The notes under the pieces: generated by a model
What the model was told of the DNA's origin: nothing
The model's database searches: none
Seen by the model: only the letters and a program-made list of their open reading frames with translations
Shown: positions 1 through 11,545 of the stretch, piece after piece
Position numbering within the stretch: position 1 is the first letter of the stretch
Layout of the letters: each line of letters begins with the position of its first letter
Source: Lactuca virosa
Lineage: Eukaryota; Streptophyta; Magnoliopsida; Asterales; Asteraceae
Reading direction: 5' to 3'
Length of the DNA: 64,000 bases
Assembly (NCBI GenBank): GCA_928212115.1
Contig: CAKMRJ010005745.1
Span: forward strand, 77,226,499 to 77,290,498
Program-made: the position numbers and the translations under genes

Positions 1-999
1 TATGTCTTTGACTAAGTTCTATTAAACTATACAATATAAACCCTTAGATTTGAAATGAAGTATGAGTGTCATCTCCCTTAAGTCCACTATAGAGAAACAG
101 TTCCCGAACTTTGCAATTTGCAAAAACAGAAACATTATTTCCTACGAAAGTATTGTCAACATGCAATACTAGCATAACAATTATGCTTCCACTAGCTTTG
201 ACATATCCCCAGAAATCAATACCCTTTGATTTTCTTACAGAAGTGCAGATTTTTGTTACGCGATGCTTCGATAAGTCTCCAACTAGAATTCTTAAGCTTA
301 TAAATGTTAGTTGGATAATGTGTGTGTGTATGTCTGTGTGTTTTTAAACCCTTCAAGACTGATAGATATGTATCTTGAAAGTTCAACCAATTCCTTGACA
401 TTCTTTACAATTCAAAATATGAAGAGGGATGTCATAATCATATTGTGAAATTGATAATGCAACTAACACAACTAATATCCATATTGATCTTTATCAGATC
501 TTTAAAAATCTATCAACGAAAGTATTTCCTCATAACCATATTCATGAATTAGAGCGAAACGTTTTGCTACTTAGATTTGAAGGTGCATACGTTCCTATCC
601 ATGTGAATCTATCATTTCCAACCTACAACCAATAAGACAAGGTTTAGGACAAGCCAAACCCAAATTCATTTTTCGTTCATGGACTGAACTTCGTTATTTT
701 TTAAATTTCTTGCCTTCTGGAAGCTCAAGGGCCTACCTTCGCTTCCATGTTGTTAACAGCTCACCCATATTGATCAGCGTACTTTCACTGACCAATGTGC
801 TTTGCTTTTGCAGTTATATGAAGAACATGGAACTCATAAGCATTACCAACTCAATTGGAAGTGCACAAAAATAAGAATATTTCAATTAAACACAACAGGT
901 TATCAACCTCAGGTCGCATGCTAGTGATAACTAAAAGGATCATTGTCGGTTGACTCTTGCAAGATCGAGATCAACATGACTCCCACTGGCTTCTTGACA
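1..999. other. AT-rich stretch, probably the decayed 3' part of the adjoining Copia element
   Basis: No reading frame here is recognisable as a gene. The region lies directly downstream (minus-strand sense) of a decayed Copia integrase region, so it should hold its reverse transcriptase/RNase H remains. I could not match a clear RT motif. Short open frames on both strands look like chance. Confidence 0.4.
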
Positions 1000-2940
1000 T
1001 ATGATTTTTCTCTTGAGGAACATTCCTTGACGAGATAAAACAAATATTCAAAAGTTCATGTGGATTCTCGACAAGAAAACACTTCATAGGATTAGACTTA
1101 GTTTATCTTTTGTTTCTTGATCAATGAAAAACATCACAACTCCAATTCTGAATGTGCTAGAGTAAGGAAAGCATTCTTAATCCACATTTTATGAGGTGTT
1201 ATCAACCTTAGTTTGAAATGAGTTTCAAGATATGATTTATAGTTACTACATCATGGATCTAAAACTTGATTTAGGAATGAAACATGACTCATCTACTATC
1301 AAACCATTTCCAACAATGTTCGATTCATCTTCTTAGTCATAGAATTGCACTACGATGTTCATGGAGGAGTCAATTGTGATACAATTCCACAGTTACTGAG
1401 ATGATTATAAAACATTATACTAAAGTATTCTCCTTTCCTTTTAGATTGGAGAATCTTTTATCTTTCTGCCTAACATATTTTTAATTTGTTCTGCTACTCA
1501 TTGAACCATTTTCAAAAGTATCAGAATTCCACTTAATCTTATAAACAAAATCATATTTACTGAAGCATCAATAAATCATGACGAATAGAGTTATCGTCCC
1601 TTGTGGTGGATCTAATGATTCCATATCAACATGTACTAGATCCATTAGTCCTTCACTTGCCTCACATAAACATGTGAACAATGAATTAATCATAATTTTT
1701 CAATGAACAATATTCTCATGCGTCATGGAATCCAAATTTTATGACTCCAACTTTCTATCTAATTGAGACTTGGTGATGAAATTTCTTTTCACTTGGTCAA
1801 TTATGATGGTACCACAAGCATGTTCTAAAAGAATCAATATCCAATATTAATATTGCTATTATTAGAAACATAATCAATACTTTCATTAATGCCATTGCAA
1901 GGAAATATAAAAAAGGGAAACAAAACTTCATTTTATTGATAAAAAGACATTTGGAACTTGTCCTTTACAATTCATAAATTGAAAAACTATGTTTTTAGAC
2001 ATCTTCAAAAAGTAACAAAAATCTATTAAATTATCCTAACTCCCTAGTAGTAGCTCCAAATTCTGACCATCGAACCATGTGACAAAAGTTCATCTCTCGC
2101 GATAAGATTTAGCTTACTTTACTCAAGCTTCCTTCTTTATTTTCGATCCTAAAATACCATCAAAATGTGATCATCACATCATGTATTAAGAGTCTAAGAA
2201 TAGGAACTTATGGAGTTAGATAATGGATGTACCTGAAGTAGACTCATACAAATTGACTTTTCCATCTTCAAGATCTTCCAGGTATTTCGGGCGGCTTCGC
2301 TTCCAATGTCCCCTCAATTGGCAGTAGAAACAAATAGACTCATTGGGGTCAACATTGGGAACAATCTCAGAATGAGCCTTTCTCTTTACCATATGATCAA
2401 ATGCTTTTACCTTGGTTGATCCCTTTTGATAGGGAAGAGAAATCTTTTCTAGATCACCAATGTTACCATTGTCTCCATGGAACTCTTGGGATTAGATCAT
2501 ATAAGCATTTCTGCTTCAGTTATGTTCTTAAGCATTTTTGCTTCAGCAACCATCAACATTTGGGTCAGATTAATTAGGGTCAGATCGAGATTCCACATAT
2601 GAAAGTTCTTAATGAACTGACCATATGACTTTGGAAGCAAAAGAAGAACCAAATCAATGGCTTTCTATTTTGGGAATATGACACCCATTATTTCCAGCGC
2701 ACACACATATTTCCATCTTGATGTTTACATGCCAATATGGCTTGAGTAGACTCATATATTTCAATTTGAGGAAAACGTGACGTTGGGGGAGTCACTGGAG
2801 GAGGATGTGGAAGAGATGAAGAGAGATGATGTCCAGTTCCACCATTTCCTAATGAATGGAAGGCATTTTCACCCTGACTTGAATGTGGAAGACCATCTCT
2901 AGAATAACGAGGAAGACCATTTCTATTTTCATAAGACATC
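1000..2940 (-). mobile_element. Decayed Ty1/copia gag-pol (Angela-like), minus strand
   Basis: Read on the minus strand, an 83-residue frame starts at 2939 (MSYENRNGLP). It is followed around 2520-2640 by a gag block with PKSYGQFIKNFHM, typical of Angela-type plant Copia Gag. A zinc-knuckle block lies near 2250-2350 (CFYCQLRGHWKRSRPKY, last Cys replaced by Arg). Further left come integrase traces: EGLMDLVHVDM near 1640, GIVSQLTPP near 1370, and a post-integrase block near 1010-1110 containing TKDKLSL and MFLKRKIM. Stops and frameshifts interrupt every domain, so it encodes nothing usable. The clade name is inferred from the gag motif only. Confidence 0.75.
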
Positions 2941-2959
2941 TACAAGTGGGAAGAGAGAT

Positions 2960-3700
2960 TTCAAGTTAGTTGATTTTAATCCTTAATTATTAACCCAAAT
3001 TTAAATTAAGGCTATGATCCATATTTTCATTTTGTAATATGAAGAAGGATACCGTAGTCATATCACAAAACTATTTTAGGTAGGTGAAATCATTTCACCA
3101 ATTTCAATCACATGAAACTCCTAGATCTTTTGAGATTCATTGAATCTTATCAATGACATGTTTAATATCGGGTTATGCTCTTACCAGTTGTGACTGTGAT
3201 GTTGAGGATCACAATTAAGATGTGAATAACCATGTAAACCCGCTTAAACACCTCCGATCATTTTAGAATTTCTCTTTGATATGTCAGCTAACCACACATG
3301 CTCCATCAAAAATTATGAACACGAGTTGTTTCATCATTTCATTTATATAGTCTCAAATTAGTGTGCCGGTTAACCACACACGCTCCACTAACGACTCATA
3401 AAGAAATGATATGTGTTTACATGGATTAACATATAATTTCACATTTTTCCTAAAGTAACTAGAGTGAGATTTTAAAGTAGGTTCTAGTACTTTATATCAT
3501 TATATTTTTAATGAGACTATGTCCTATTGAACACATTCGGCTAACGACCATCCACCACATAAATGAGCGGTGGGTCAAAAGGACACTCATTCAATGGTCA
3601 TTTTATTGGTCGTTTCCTTATACCCCTCTTATAGCATGGCTTCGTGAATGAGGCTTACTATTGATTCGGCTGACTTTTCATATACATATAATGTTAAACG

Positions 3701-3751
<51 letters not shown>

Positions 3752-4420
3752 GTGTATTTAAAAACTTCTTAAAACACAAGGTTTAAATATTAATTATCTA
3801 AAATAATCATATAATTAATTAATCAATTTAAACCTATCATGGATTTATAATTATCTTTTAATTAATCTTATAATTAAATTTATTATTAAATTATAAGGAT
3901 AATTCAATTTAATTAATCTAATAATTAAATAATATCTTTCCAAGATTATCTCCAAATATTTAGGGTTTTACTTTTAATTATCTAATGGATTCAAAATTCA
4001 TATTTTGGTAGAATTAAAACCAAATAATTACCAAAAATAACCACACAAATCAGACCAGGCAAAAAATCCTGAATTTTGGTTTTGAGCTATAGTCAAGTCG
4101 TGACAGACAACTAGTCACGTCGTGAGAAACAGTTTTTCAAAAATTTCAGATTTGTTCAATTCATCTCATGTACAATCAATGTTAGGCACAACAAGACTCT
4201 AATACAACTGATGAGTTTTATAGGTTACAAAACTATATGCTTGCGGAATTTCACTTAACACTTAAAGGTACATGCAACTTATAGGATCTATGACATAACA
4301 CTTTGAATACAAGATACTATGAACAACAAAACTAACATGAACCCTAATGAAACCATAGTATAATTAAAATACAAGAATTAGAGTTACATACCTTTGATTT
4401 GATGTAGTAAACAAATAACT
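2960..4420 (-). mobile_element. Probable LTR and leader of the adjoining Copia element
   Basis: This non-coding block lies upstream of the minus-strand gag. It contains two near-copies of a segment with GGTTAACCACACACGCTCC (about 3275-3305 and 3365-3395), a style common in long Angela-type LTRs. I did not find a second LTR or a TSD, so the boundaries are approximate. Near 4092-4135 it carries two copies of a TCACGTCGTGAG-like word that is also iterated in the Gypsy LTR at 22645-24565. Confidence 0.45.
3706..3749. repeat. (TA)n microsatellite
   Basis: An uninterrupted AT dinucleotide run of about 43 bases lies inside the probable Copia LTR. Confidence 0.95.
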
Positions 4421-5599
4421 CCAATTAATATATTAATCATATAATATATTAACAAACCATTTTCCAGTAATTTACAATTAGTTTATTAATCATATAATAA
4501 TATAATAAATTATCACTCTCTCCTAAGATCATTTCTAGCTATTTCTGGTTATGAGGGTAACCCAAAAAGGACTTTGCTTTTAATTACAAGAATATACCAA
4601 TTTAGTTATGAACTTAGAAGCCTTAACCAACAGAAGATCCCATGGGTTACTTTTGGGTTTCATCTTGTCCAAGCTATTCACTGCCGCCTTGTTGTTTATC
4701 ATTCATCACAACTCTGTCTGGAGTTTGAGATGCAAACTACACCTTTTGGTTAGCACCCTGATCTTTGTTCCTTTCTTGAATTGTATCACCTCCGGTTACC
4801 CATGGAAAATTTATCAAATGTTACATCTCTCCTCATGATAAATTTTAGAGTTCTTCCTTCATCTATACACCACAGGCGATAACCTTTTACTCTTATCGCA
4901 TATCCTATAAATATTCACTTCATTGCCCTTAGCTCAAGCTTAAAATCATTCACATGAGAATACCTAGGGCATCCAAAACCCTATATCAGATTTTAGCAAT
5001 GTCTGGCTAAAATCCTAGTTTTCAGTTCTGCAAAAGAATAGTACTTTTTCATGTAATCAGTTATCAGATCTGATTTTCATTATGTGCTTCTATCTAGATT
5101 TTTTTTTTCAGTTTTGAGCTTAATGAATGTTTGATTTTTAGTTCTTGTTAGTTTGATCACCTAGCTAGGATTTTATCATTCCAGTTAATCAGTTAATAGA
5201 ATCGGTAATTGTTCTTGTCAACCGGTAATAAGTAATAAGTATCAGATTGGTTCCATGTTTGGGATTTAACTCTGATATAAAATGAAAAATCATATCTTTA
5301 TGCTTTCGAGCTTGTGATAAGTATTGAGTATTGTTGGGAATTGTACACAGAACTTTAATGCAACTTTTCTGATAGAATGCATCAATCTGATCTGGGCTTA
5401 TTTTAGGTATTGATGGGAATTTTAGACAATAAATAGTTAGGGTTAATTCAAATAGCTTGTTTTGGTTAACTATTTAGGTAAAAGAGATTATACTAGAGCC
5501 TATTAGTTTTTCTCAGTAACAGCTTAGATAGAATACATCTTGAATACCCAGATCTAGGCTAATTGCATGATTAGGAAAGTCGCAACAGAGCTGAAATCA
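4421..5599. other. No recognisable gene; repeat-like AT-rich DNA
   Basis: One 76-codon hydrophobic frame (4608-4838) has no family resemblance I recognise and no splice or promoter context. The stretch sits between two LTR pieces and is probably transposon-derived. Confidence 0.4.
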
Positions 5600-6314
5600 T
5601 TTTAGTGAGCTTCAGCATTCGAGGTGAGTTTCCTTACCGGGTTTAGCGGGTCGGAGGCACCAATGTCGGCCCATGTTCATGTTATGCTGATAGAGTGTGT
5701 AAGTTGTCTTCGTGACTCTTGCATGTGTATGTGTTGGTATGCTTTCCGGATTACGGTCCTATGTTGGGTGGGGCCTGATAGATATCTGTATGCTATGTAT
5801 CTTTGTGATTATTTGTGTATGCTATTATGTGGTAGTGGTAGAGGTGAAATAGGCCCAGTACCTGGTTGAAGTAGACCGAATGAGAGGCCATCACCCAGAT
5901 ATGCTAGGCAGTATCCGGTTGAAATAGACCGAAGGGGAGGCCAGCACCCAGATATGTTCGGCAGTCTCCAGTTGAAATAGACCGAAGGGGATCCGGGCGG
6001 GGCCCGATACCGGACGGGGTACGATGACGGGCGGGCCCCACTATATGTTTATTGTATGGTATGTAGTATTTGGGGAACTCACTAAGCTTTGTGCTTACGG
6101 TTTTCAATTTATGTTTCAGGTACTCTAGTTTTCAAATGAAGAGCTCGGGACGATAGCAGCGCGTACACCCGTGGTTTCCGCAAACTGTGATCTTTGGGAT
6201 TGAACTCTGATAATTGTTTTATTTGAAATTCTTTCCAATGTTTTGAACAAGTTGCAATAGTGTTTTGAATATAATAAAAATGATTTTTTTAACCCTGGTT
6301 TTTGGGATGTTTCA
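5600..6314 (+). mobile_element. 3' part of a Gypsy LTR (solo or truncated)
   Basis: It shares an ordered set of blocks with the LTR at 22645-24565. These are a block near 5620-5675 (GGTCGGAGGCACCAATG), a block near 6075-6105 (CTCACTAAGCTTTGTGCTT), and a closing GGGATGTTTCA at 6304-6314 that corresponds to GGGATGTTACA at the end of the other LTR. No internal domain follows, so this is an LTR remnant. Its middle holds a minisatellite absent from the related LTR. Confidence 0.65.
5861..5990 (+). repeat. 53-54 bp tandem repeat within the LTR
   Basis: Units start at 5861, 5915 and 5968. Each begins with a variant of CCGGTTGAAATAGACCGAA, and the first two continue through GGCCA-CACCCAGATATG. Two full units and one partial unit are present. 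Confidence 0.8.
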
Positions 6315-7945
6315 CCAGCATACACGGCTTAGCCCAAAATCCTCCTAACTTCCGAAGGCCATAACTTCTTTGTTCTAACTCTAATTTCGATGATCCTTAT
6401 ATCCAAAGAAAGGTAACAAGAAGCTCTATAATCCTATCAACTCTACTTTTCCTTGAAACCTTCCGAACTTAAATCCTAAATTCATGAAAGACTCGAACCA
6501 TCACTTTACTATTATACCATTGGGCTCCAAAGCACAAACCGAACTCTTGGATCACATAATCCACATTACCCACTTCCAAATGGATTTAAACCTCTCTTTA
6601 CCCAAAGCCCAAAGCCTTATGATACTTTATCTTCGGGTCACAACCCCGAATCATGAAATGACTCGAAACAGGGTGTTATAAAAACCACCATAACTGGTCA
6701 TCCCCTGCTTTCTATAGTGTAGTGTATGCATATGAAATGAGGGTCAACATTGATTTCTTTATGTTTATATGTTGATTCACTAAATCGGCCTCGTTGCGTC
6801 GTATTTTCTCATACGCACATGTTGCGTTCTCATTTAATGATGTCAGTCAATTTAACTTTTATGTGGTGCGTACTCACTATCTTCTTGTTTCACAATGTAC
6901 TTTCTTCCCAACTTCAGATGACTATAACTTTCTCATACTGACTCCATTTTAGTCGATCTTTTTGCACACATACTCTAAACTTTCATGGATACACTCAAAG
7001 GCCAAATTTTAATCGTTTTGATTGTATTAAGTCTCACTTCCATAATCTCAAACATCGGCTATCGACTAGCAGTTAAATTAATATAAATTCAACAAATCTT
7101 CTCGAAACTACACAACCCTCCAACATGGTATTTTACCAATATATCTAAGGGTTATTATAATATAACCAACCTTTTTTCAAGATTAACTACATCATGGGTT
7201 TGTTCTTACACATTTGCAAAATAGTGTGTTACAATTTCTATTTATGTGCACTATTTTTCATTTCTATGCACTATTTATATTTTAGTGGACGAGTCATATG
7301 CTTTAATCTTTATCATAAACAAAAGACCTATAAACTCAAAATAGCTTATAAAAGGTTATATAATAACATAATTTCCACGTATTCATAAATAATCAAAATG
7401 ACATTTGGTTCACAAACATAATACATACAACTTTTACACTAGCTTCTAAAGCTACTATTTACAAACTTTAACATATTTATTACTTAAAATTTTTATTTGT
7501 TATAATTCTGACTTAAATACTAAAAATAAACAAAGTATGTTGCTATTTAGTGCATTAAAGATGTTTTTTTAGTTACTTTTTAATCCAATTATTTTTTATA
7601 GAATGCTAATTTAGGAAAAATCAGTAAAACTGTATTTTTTTTTTACTTTGTAGTAACCCAAAGGATGGTACTGGTAAATAATGAAAAAAATGATTGAACT
7701 ATCACGTTCTAATAAAGAATTGTTTTGCATTATACTTTGAAAGTAGAATGCTATAATCAGACATACTTTGAAAAAGCCATTAAATATAATATTGTACTTT
7801 CAAAATAAAATGCTTTAACAAGACAAAAACCTAATTATTCATTAAAATGACCATTAATGGGTTTTTAAGTAATAACGAAATTTCACAATTTAATCAAAAC
7901 TAAATATTTCTAAATAAATAGTTGATCATAATTTTTAATTCCAAC
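6315..7945. other. No recognisable gene; LTR-like tail then AT-rich DNA
   Basis: A GGGTGTTATA ending near 6670-6679 resembles the terminal bases of a Gypsy LTR, so at least one more LTR scrap is present. From about 6680 to 7945 I see only short AT-rich frames. The missing last exons of the POLE copy should lie here if it were complete; I could not find them. Confidence 0.45.
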
Positions 7946-8507
7946 CTGGTCCCTAAGATGTTCAGTGACACATGACTCAAATGATTCAGCAGCTGCAGCT
8001 GGGATGGATGGAGTGCATGAGTCATCATCATTTCTTATAGCTGCTCTTTTCATGGCTTCATCTTGTGTAAACTTCCATGGGAGGTGCATGAACTCAGTGA
8101 CTATTAAAATGAAATGATCCTGTAAAATAAAAAAGAATCTAAATGGTATCAGATGACAGTTATATAAGTTATAGCAAATGGAAGGGGTAAAATTGTAAAT
8201 TTTGATGCTTCATGTTGACACAGGTTATGTACCTGAGTCTCCTTGGGCAGGTTTTCTGCTATATTCCAGCTGGAGACTAACTCCACCTGGGGATCACCAT
8301 TTTTTTCATTTAATTTAGCCTGAATTCCACCATAGTTATACTGTCATAAAAAAAGCATCAGAGGCAAACCTTGGTTAAATTAACTATAAACAGATATGAA
8401 AATAATAATATGAGATAAAGACATGATAAACAGTCTAAATAAATACGAATTAGAGCAGTGAGTGCCAAAACTGCATGGGCTCAAGCTCAATCCACTCAGA
8501 TATGTCG
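7946..8507 (-). pseudogene. POLE (POL2): POLE copy C-terminal exons
   Basis: Three exon remnants are readable: about 8447-8507 (SDISEWIELEPMQFWHSLL, then an apparent TAA at 8450-8452), 8233-8340 (YNYGGIQAKL ... SSWNIAENLPKETQ) and 7946-8119 (DHFILIVTEFMHLPWKF ... AAAAESFESCVTEHLRDQ). The order tryptophan-rich block, NYGGI, WNI-LP and FI-IVT-F matches the C-terminal half of POLE as I know it. The last part, with the cysteine-rich zinc-binding module, is not seen. The assignment rests on recalled family motifs, so it is less certain than the N-terminal half. Confidence 0.65.
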
Positions 8508-8649
8508 CTAAAAACAAGAAACTTAGAAATTAGAGAAGATACAAATTACTCAAAGTCTCAAACCACTTAAACTAAACTTGGAATTTTTTTTTTAGATAAT
8601 TAGAGATCTGCTTTTAGAGTTTGGAATAAACTATGATAGCAAGACTAAC

Positions 8650-9043
8650 CTTGTTTGTAGAGCTTTGAGTAAACTATCACAGTAAGCTTGGGCTGCAGAT
8701 AAGTCTGACTTTCCAATGTCAAGTATGTCTGTCTATACTCTATATTATCCTCCATATCTGGATTCATGCTTTGACCATGGTCAACTTTTTCCTTGGAAGA
8801 AGTTGTTTTACCATTAGTTTCATAAGAACGAACAATAGGTCTAGGGGTATAACGGGCAGATTTTCCTTTGCTTCTGAAATCTTCAAAATCCACAACTTCC
8901 TGTTCTTGAAGTACATGTTCTTTTCCATTTTCATCATTTACTTGTTTAAAAGGTAATTTTGTTTGCCTCATTTTGTCATCTCTCTCAGAAATCTTCTTGT
9001 GCAACCATACAGGATGAGCTACTCTTGGAACAGGATTTGAAAC
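8650..9043 (-). pseudogene. POLE (POL2): POLE copy fused exon across an internal deletion
   Basis: The exon opens with VSNPVPRVAHPVWLHKK, the usual end of the catalytic region, and runs to DMEDNIEY. Immediately after this the sequence matches, in another frame, a block far downstream in the family (DLSAAQAYCDSLLKALQ). The intervening exons are absent. The open frame continues in the wrong phase to a stop at 8645. The breakpoint is within about 8715-8740. Confidence 0.75.
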
Positions 9044-11410
9044 CTGAAATATATTATTATATTCCACTGTGAATAGAAAACTATAAAAGTATTTCGCTAT
9101 TGGTCTCTATTTGTAGAGAATAAAAATCTAGAAAAAGGGATCATAAAAAACATTGCACCTTCTGCAATGCTGCAGGAATTGTAATGATTTTTTGAATAGC
9201 AAATCTGAGACGTTTTTTGTAATATTCCCAGCCAATAATGGATCGAATGCCAATATCTGATGAGATCTTGCACCATTTTTTCACATACAACTTCATAATT
9301 TCTGCAAACAAACATGTAATACTTGCTTGTAACTTTGTATCTTTTACAATTTTTCAGGTTTTAAGAATAAATGTCTAGAGGTTCACCTGGATCAGCTTCA
9401 AATATTGCAACAGGAACTGCTCGTTCACTCACGTCTTTCCCCTGTTTAATATTATATCAGTAGTAGATTTTTAAAGCAATATAATAATAAGAAAAGAAAA
9501 TCAACTTTACACATGCTAAAACCTCTAAACATTATTTATGAAATAAACTTTACAAAAGATCAACTTAACACATGCTAAAAGCCTTTGAAACATAGGCTAA
9601 TTGGTGAGAATAGCAACATACTTTTTCCTTTTTTATAGGAATAGGCAATGTACTTTATTTTTTACCAATAACAGCAACATACTTATATTTGTTTTGCTGA
9701 TACTAGCAATATGTTAGCCATAACAGCAACATAATATTTTAACCATGAATACACAAATGAAGATACTTAAAGGTAAGTTTTTGAAAAAGAAATTACACAA
9801 TTACCCTTGGTTCACATGCAACGACATATTGACAAACAAGTCCTTTGTCTTTAACCATGGTATCACCAAGAAAATCAGCCAAACGTTTTGCTGTGGTTAC
9901 AGCACATGATTTCTGCACTCCATAGTCTGCTAAAGACTTGCTCATTGTGCTTGATTCTGATATGTAATCAAGCAATTCACTATCTGCAATATCATTGCCT
10001 TGATTCTGAAAAATATTTACTAATCAGTCACAATATCCAAAAAAACATGTTCTTGTTTTCTTTTTTTGGTTAACAAACAAAAAAAGAAAGAGATAACAAA
10101 ACTGTAGTAGAAAATTTAATACAAAAGAGATTAAGGAAACACCAAAAATGGAAAAAATGAAGTTTGGTTTACAATTTACATACATCAAGAAGATCAAGCC
10201 AACAATTTGCAACAGAAGCAACTACTGAATAACATTCCTCTAAAGTTGACCCATGAAGAAATTTGTCAAATAGCTCAGCCTGAAAAGAGATGTACATCAA
10301 CATCAACACGTATGAGAAAAATGCACAAAAGTAAATGGTCAAAGATAACTGAAAAAAGAAAATTAAGTCAAACAGGTTTATTAGAGAAGGAGAGTGTACT
10401 TGGAAAACTTTAATGAGCTTTAGTTCACCCCTTCTCTTTATCTCAAAACCTTTAAGCTCAGCAAGGGTACCATCGTCATTAAAAACAGCATACCTTTTTT
10501 TAATCAATTTATTCTCTTCTTTAGAAGCAGGAAGAATCATTGCCTACATTCACAATAAATATCATGATTAATAATTAATAATTGTCAAAATATGAGGTCA
10601 CTTTTAGGATTTAACTAATTACCTTATATGGTCCATCCACTTCAAATTCAATTGAACATTCACTGTGTGTTGTGTATGTTCTGTTGATAGGATCTTTGAG
10701 AGTCTGATGAAAAAAAAAATAAGATGTTTGTAGTTTGTAGAATATATATTTCTAACTTCTAATAAGCTATATAAAATATAAAAAGAGGATTTATATTTTA
10801 TCTAACCTGGTATTGGTCATTTGTGTTGTTTCTTGCCACATCAACATTGAGCATAACACATGGATATGAGATTGTAAACTTCTTCTTTGAGTCTCTGTGA
10901 TCAAATTTTCATAAAAGGGCATAACTGTCAACATCAAATCATGATGATCATTTTCCAAATGAATAACTAGGCAGGAAAAAGAGGGTACCTAAATTTGAAG
11001 GTAAAGTTTTCCGGAAATGACCCTGGCAAAACACACCATATACCATCTGTGTCTAATTCTAGAGGCTTCCCAATTTTTTCAACAAGTTTATTGGCCTTTT
11101 TGATTATTTTTGCTCCAGTATATGTAACAACTCCAGCCATTTCCATTGAATACCATCTTGCACCTCTGTAACAATTTCATTTTATTTTTACATTAAATGA
11201 TAAAAAATACAAAGATAGAAGACTATTCAGATACAAAATCCAGAAAGTAAAAGATCAAAAAACATACTTGCGCATGACATATCCATAGAAGGAATTCAGA
11301 ATACATTTATGCGCCAGCTGTAGTGAATCATAAAGAACCACCATATCTTGTGCTTCCTGAATCTTAATAGGATTTCCATTAGCTTTTGCTTCTGACAACT
11401 TCCCTTTCCA

Positions 11411-11413
11411 TTA
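11411..11413 (-). other. In-frame TAA in POLE copy exon 19
   Basis: The minus-strand codons read L-N-K-stop-W-K-G-K in the exon spanning 11268-11453. Family members have an amino acid at this position. The exon is otherwise in frame on both sides and correctly spliced. Confidence 0.85.
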
Positions 11414-11535
11414 TTTATTAAGTCCTTTGTATTCATATCTTCTATCACGAAAACTATAAAGCACAAAAATAACATGTCATAAAAACAAATACAGACAATT
11501 ATATTATCAGTCTAATTTGCAAAATTGGTTAAATG

Positions 11536-11545
11536 CTTGCCTTCT
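11536..11545 (-). other. GC-AG intron donor in POLE copy
   Basis: On the minus strand the exon ends ...CAGAAG and the intron begins GCAAGC. AG|GCAAG is the usual context of the rare GC donor class. No GT is available at the position that keeps frame with the next exon. Confidence 0.7.

Noticed and set aside
4608..4838. 76-codon hydrophobic open frame
   Set aside because: No family resemblance, no splice or promoter context, and it lies between retroelement pieces; probably chance.
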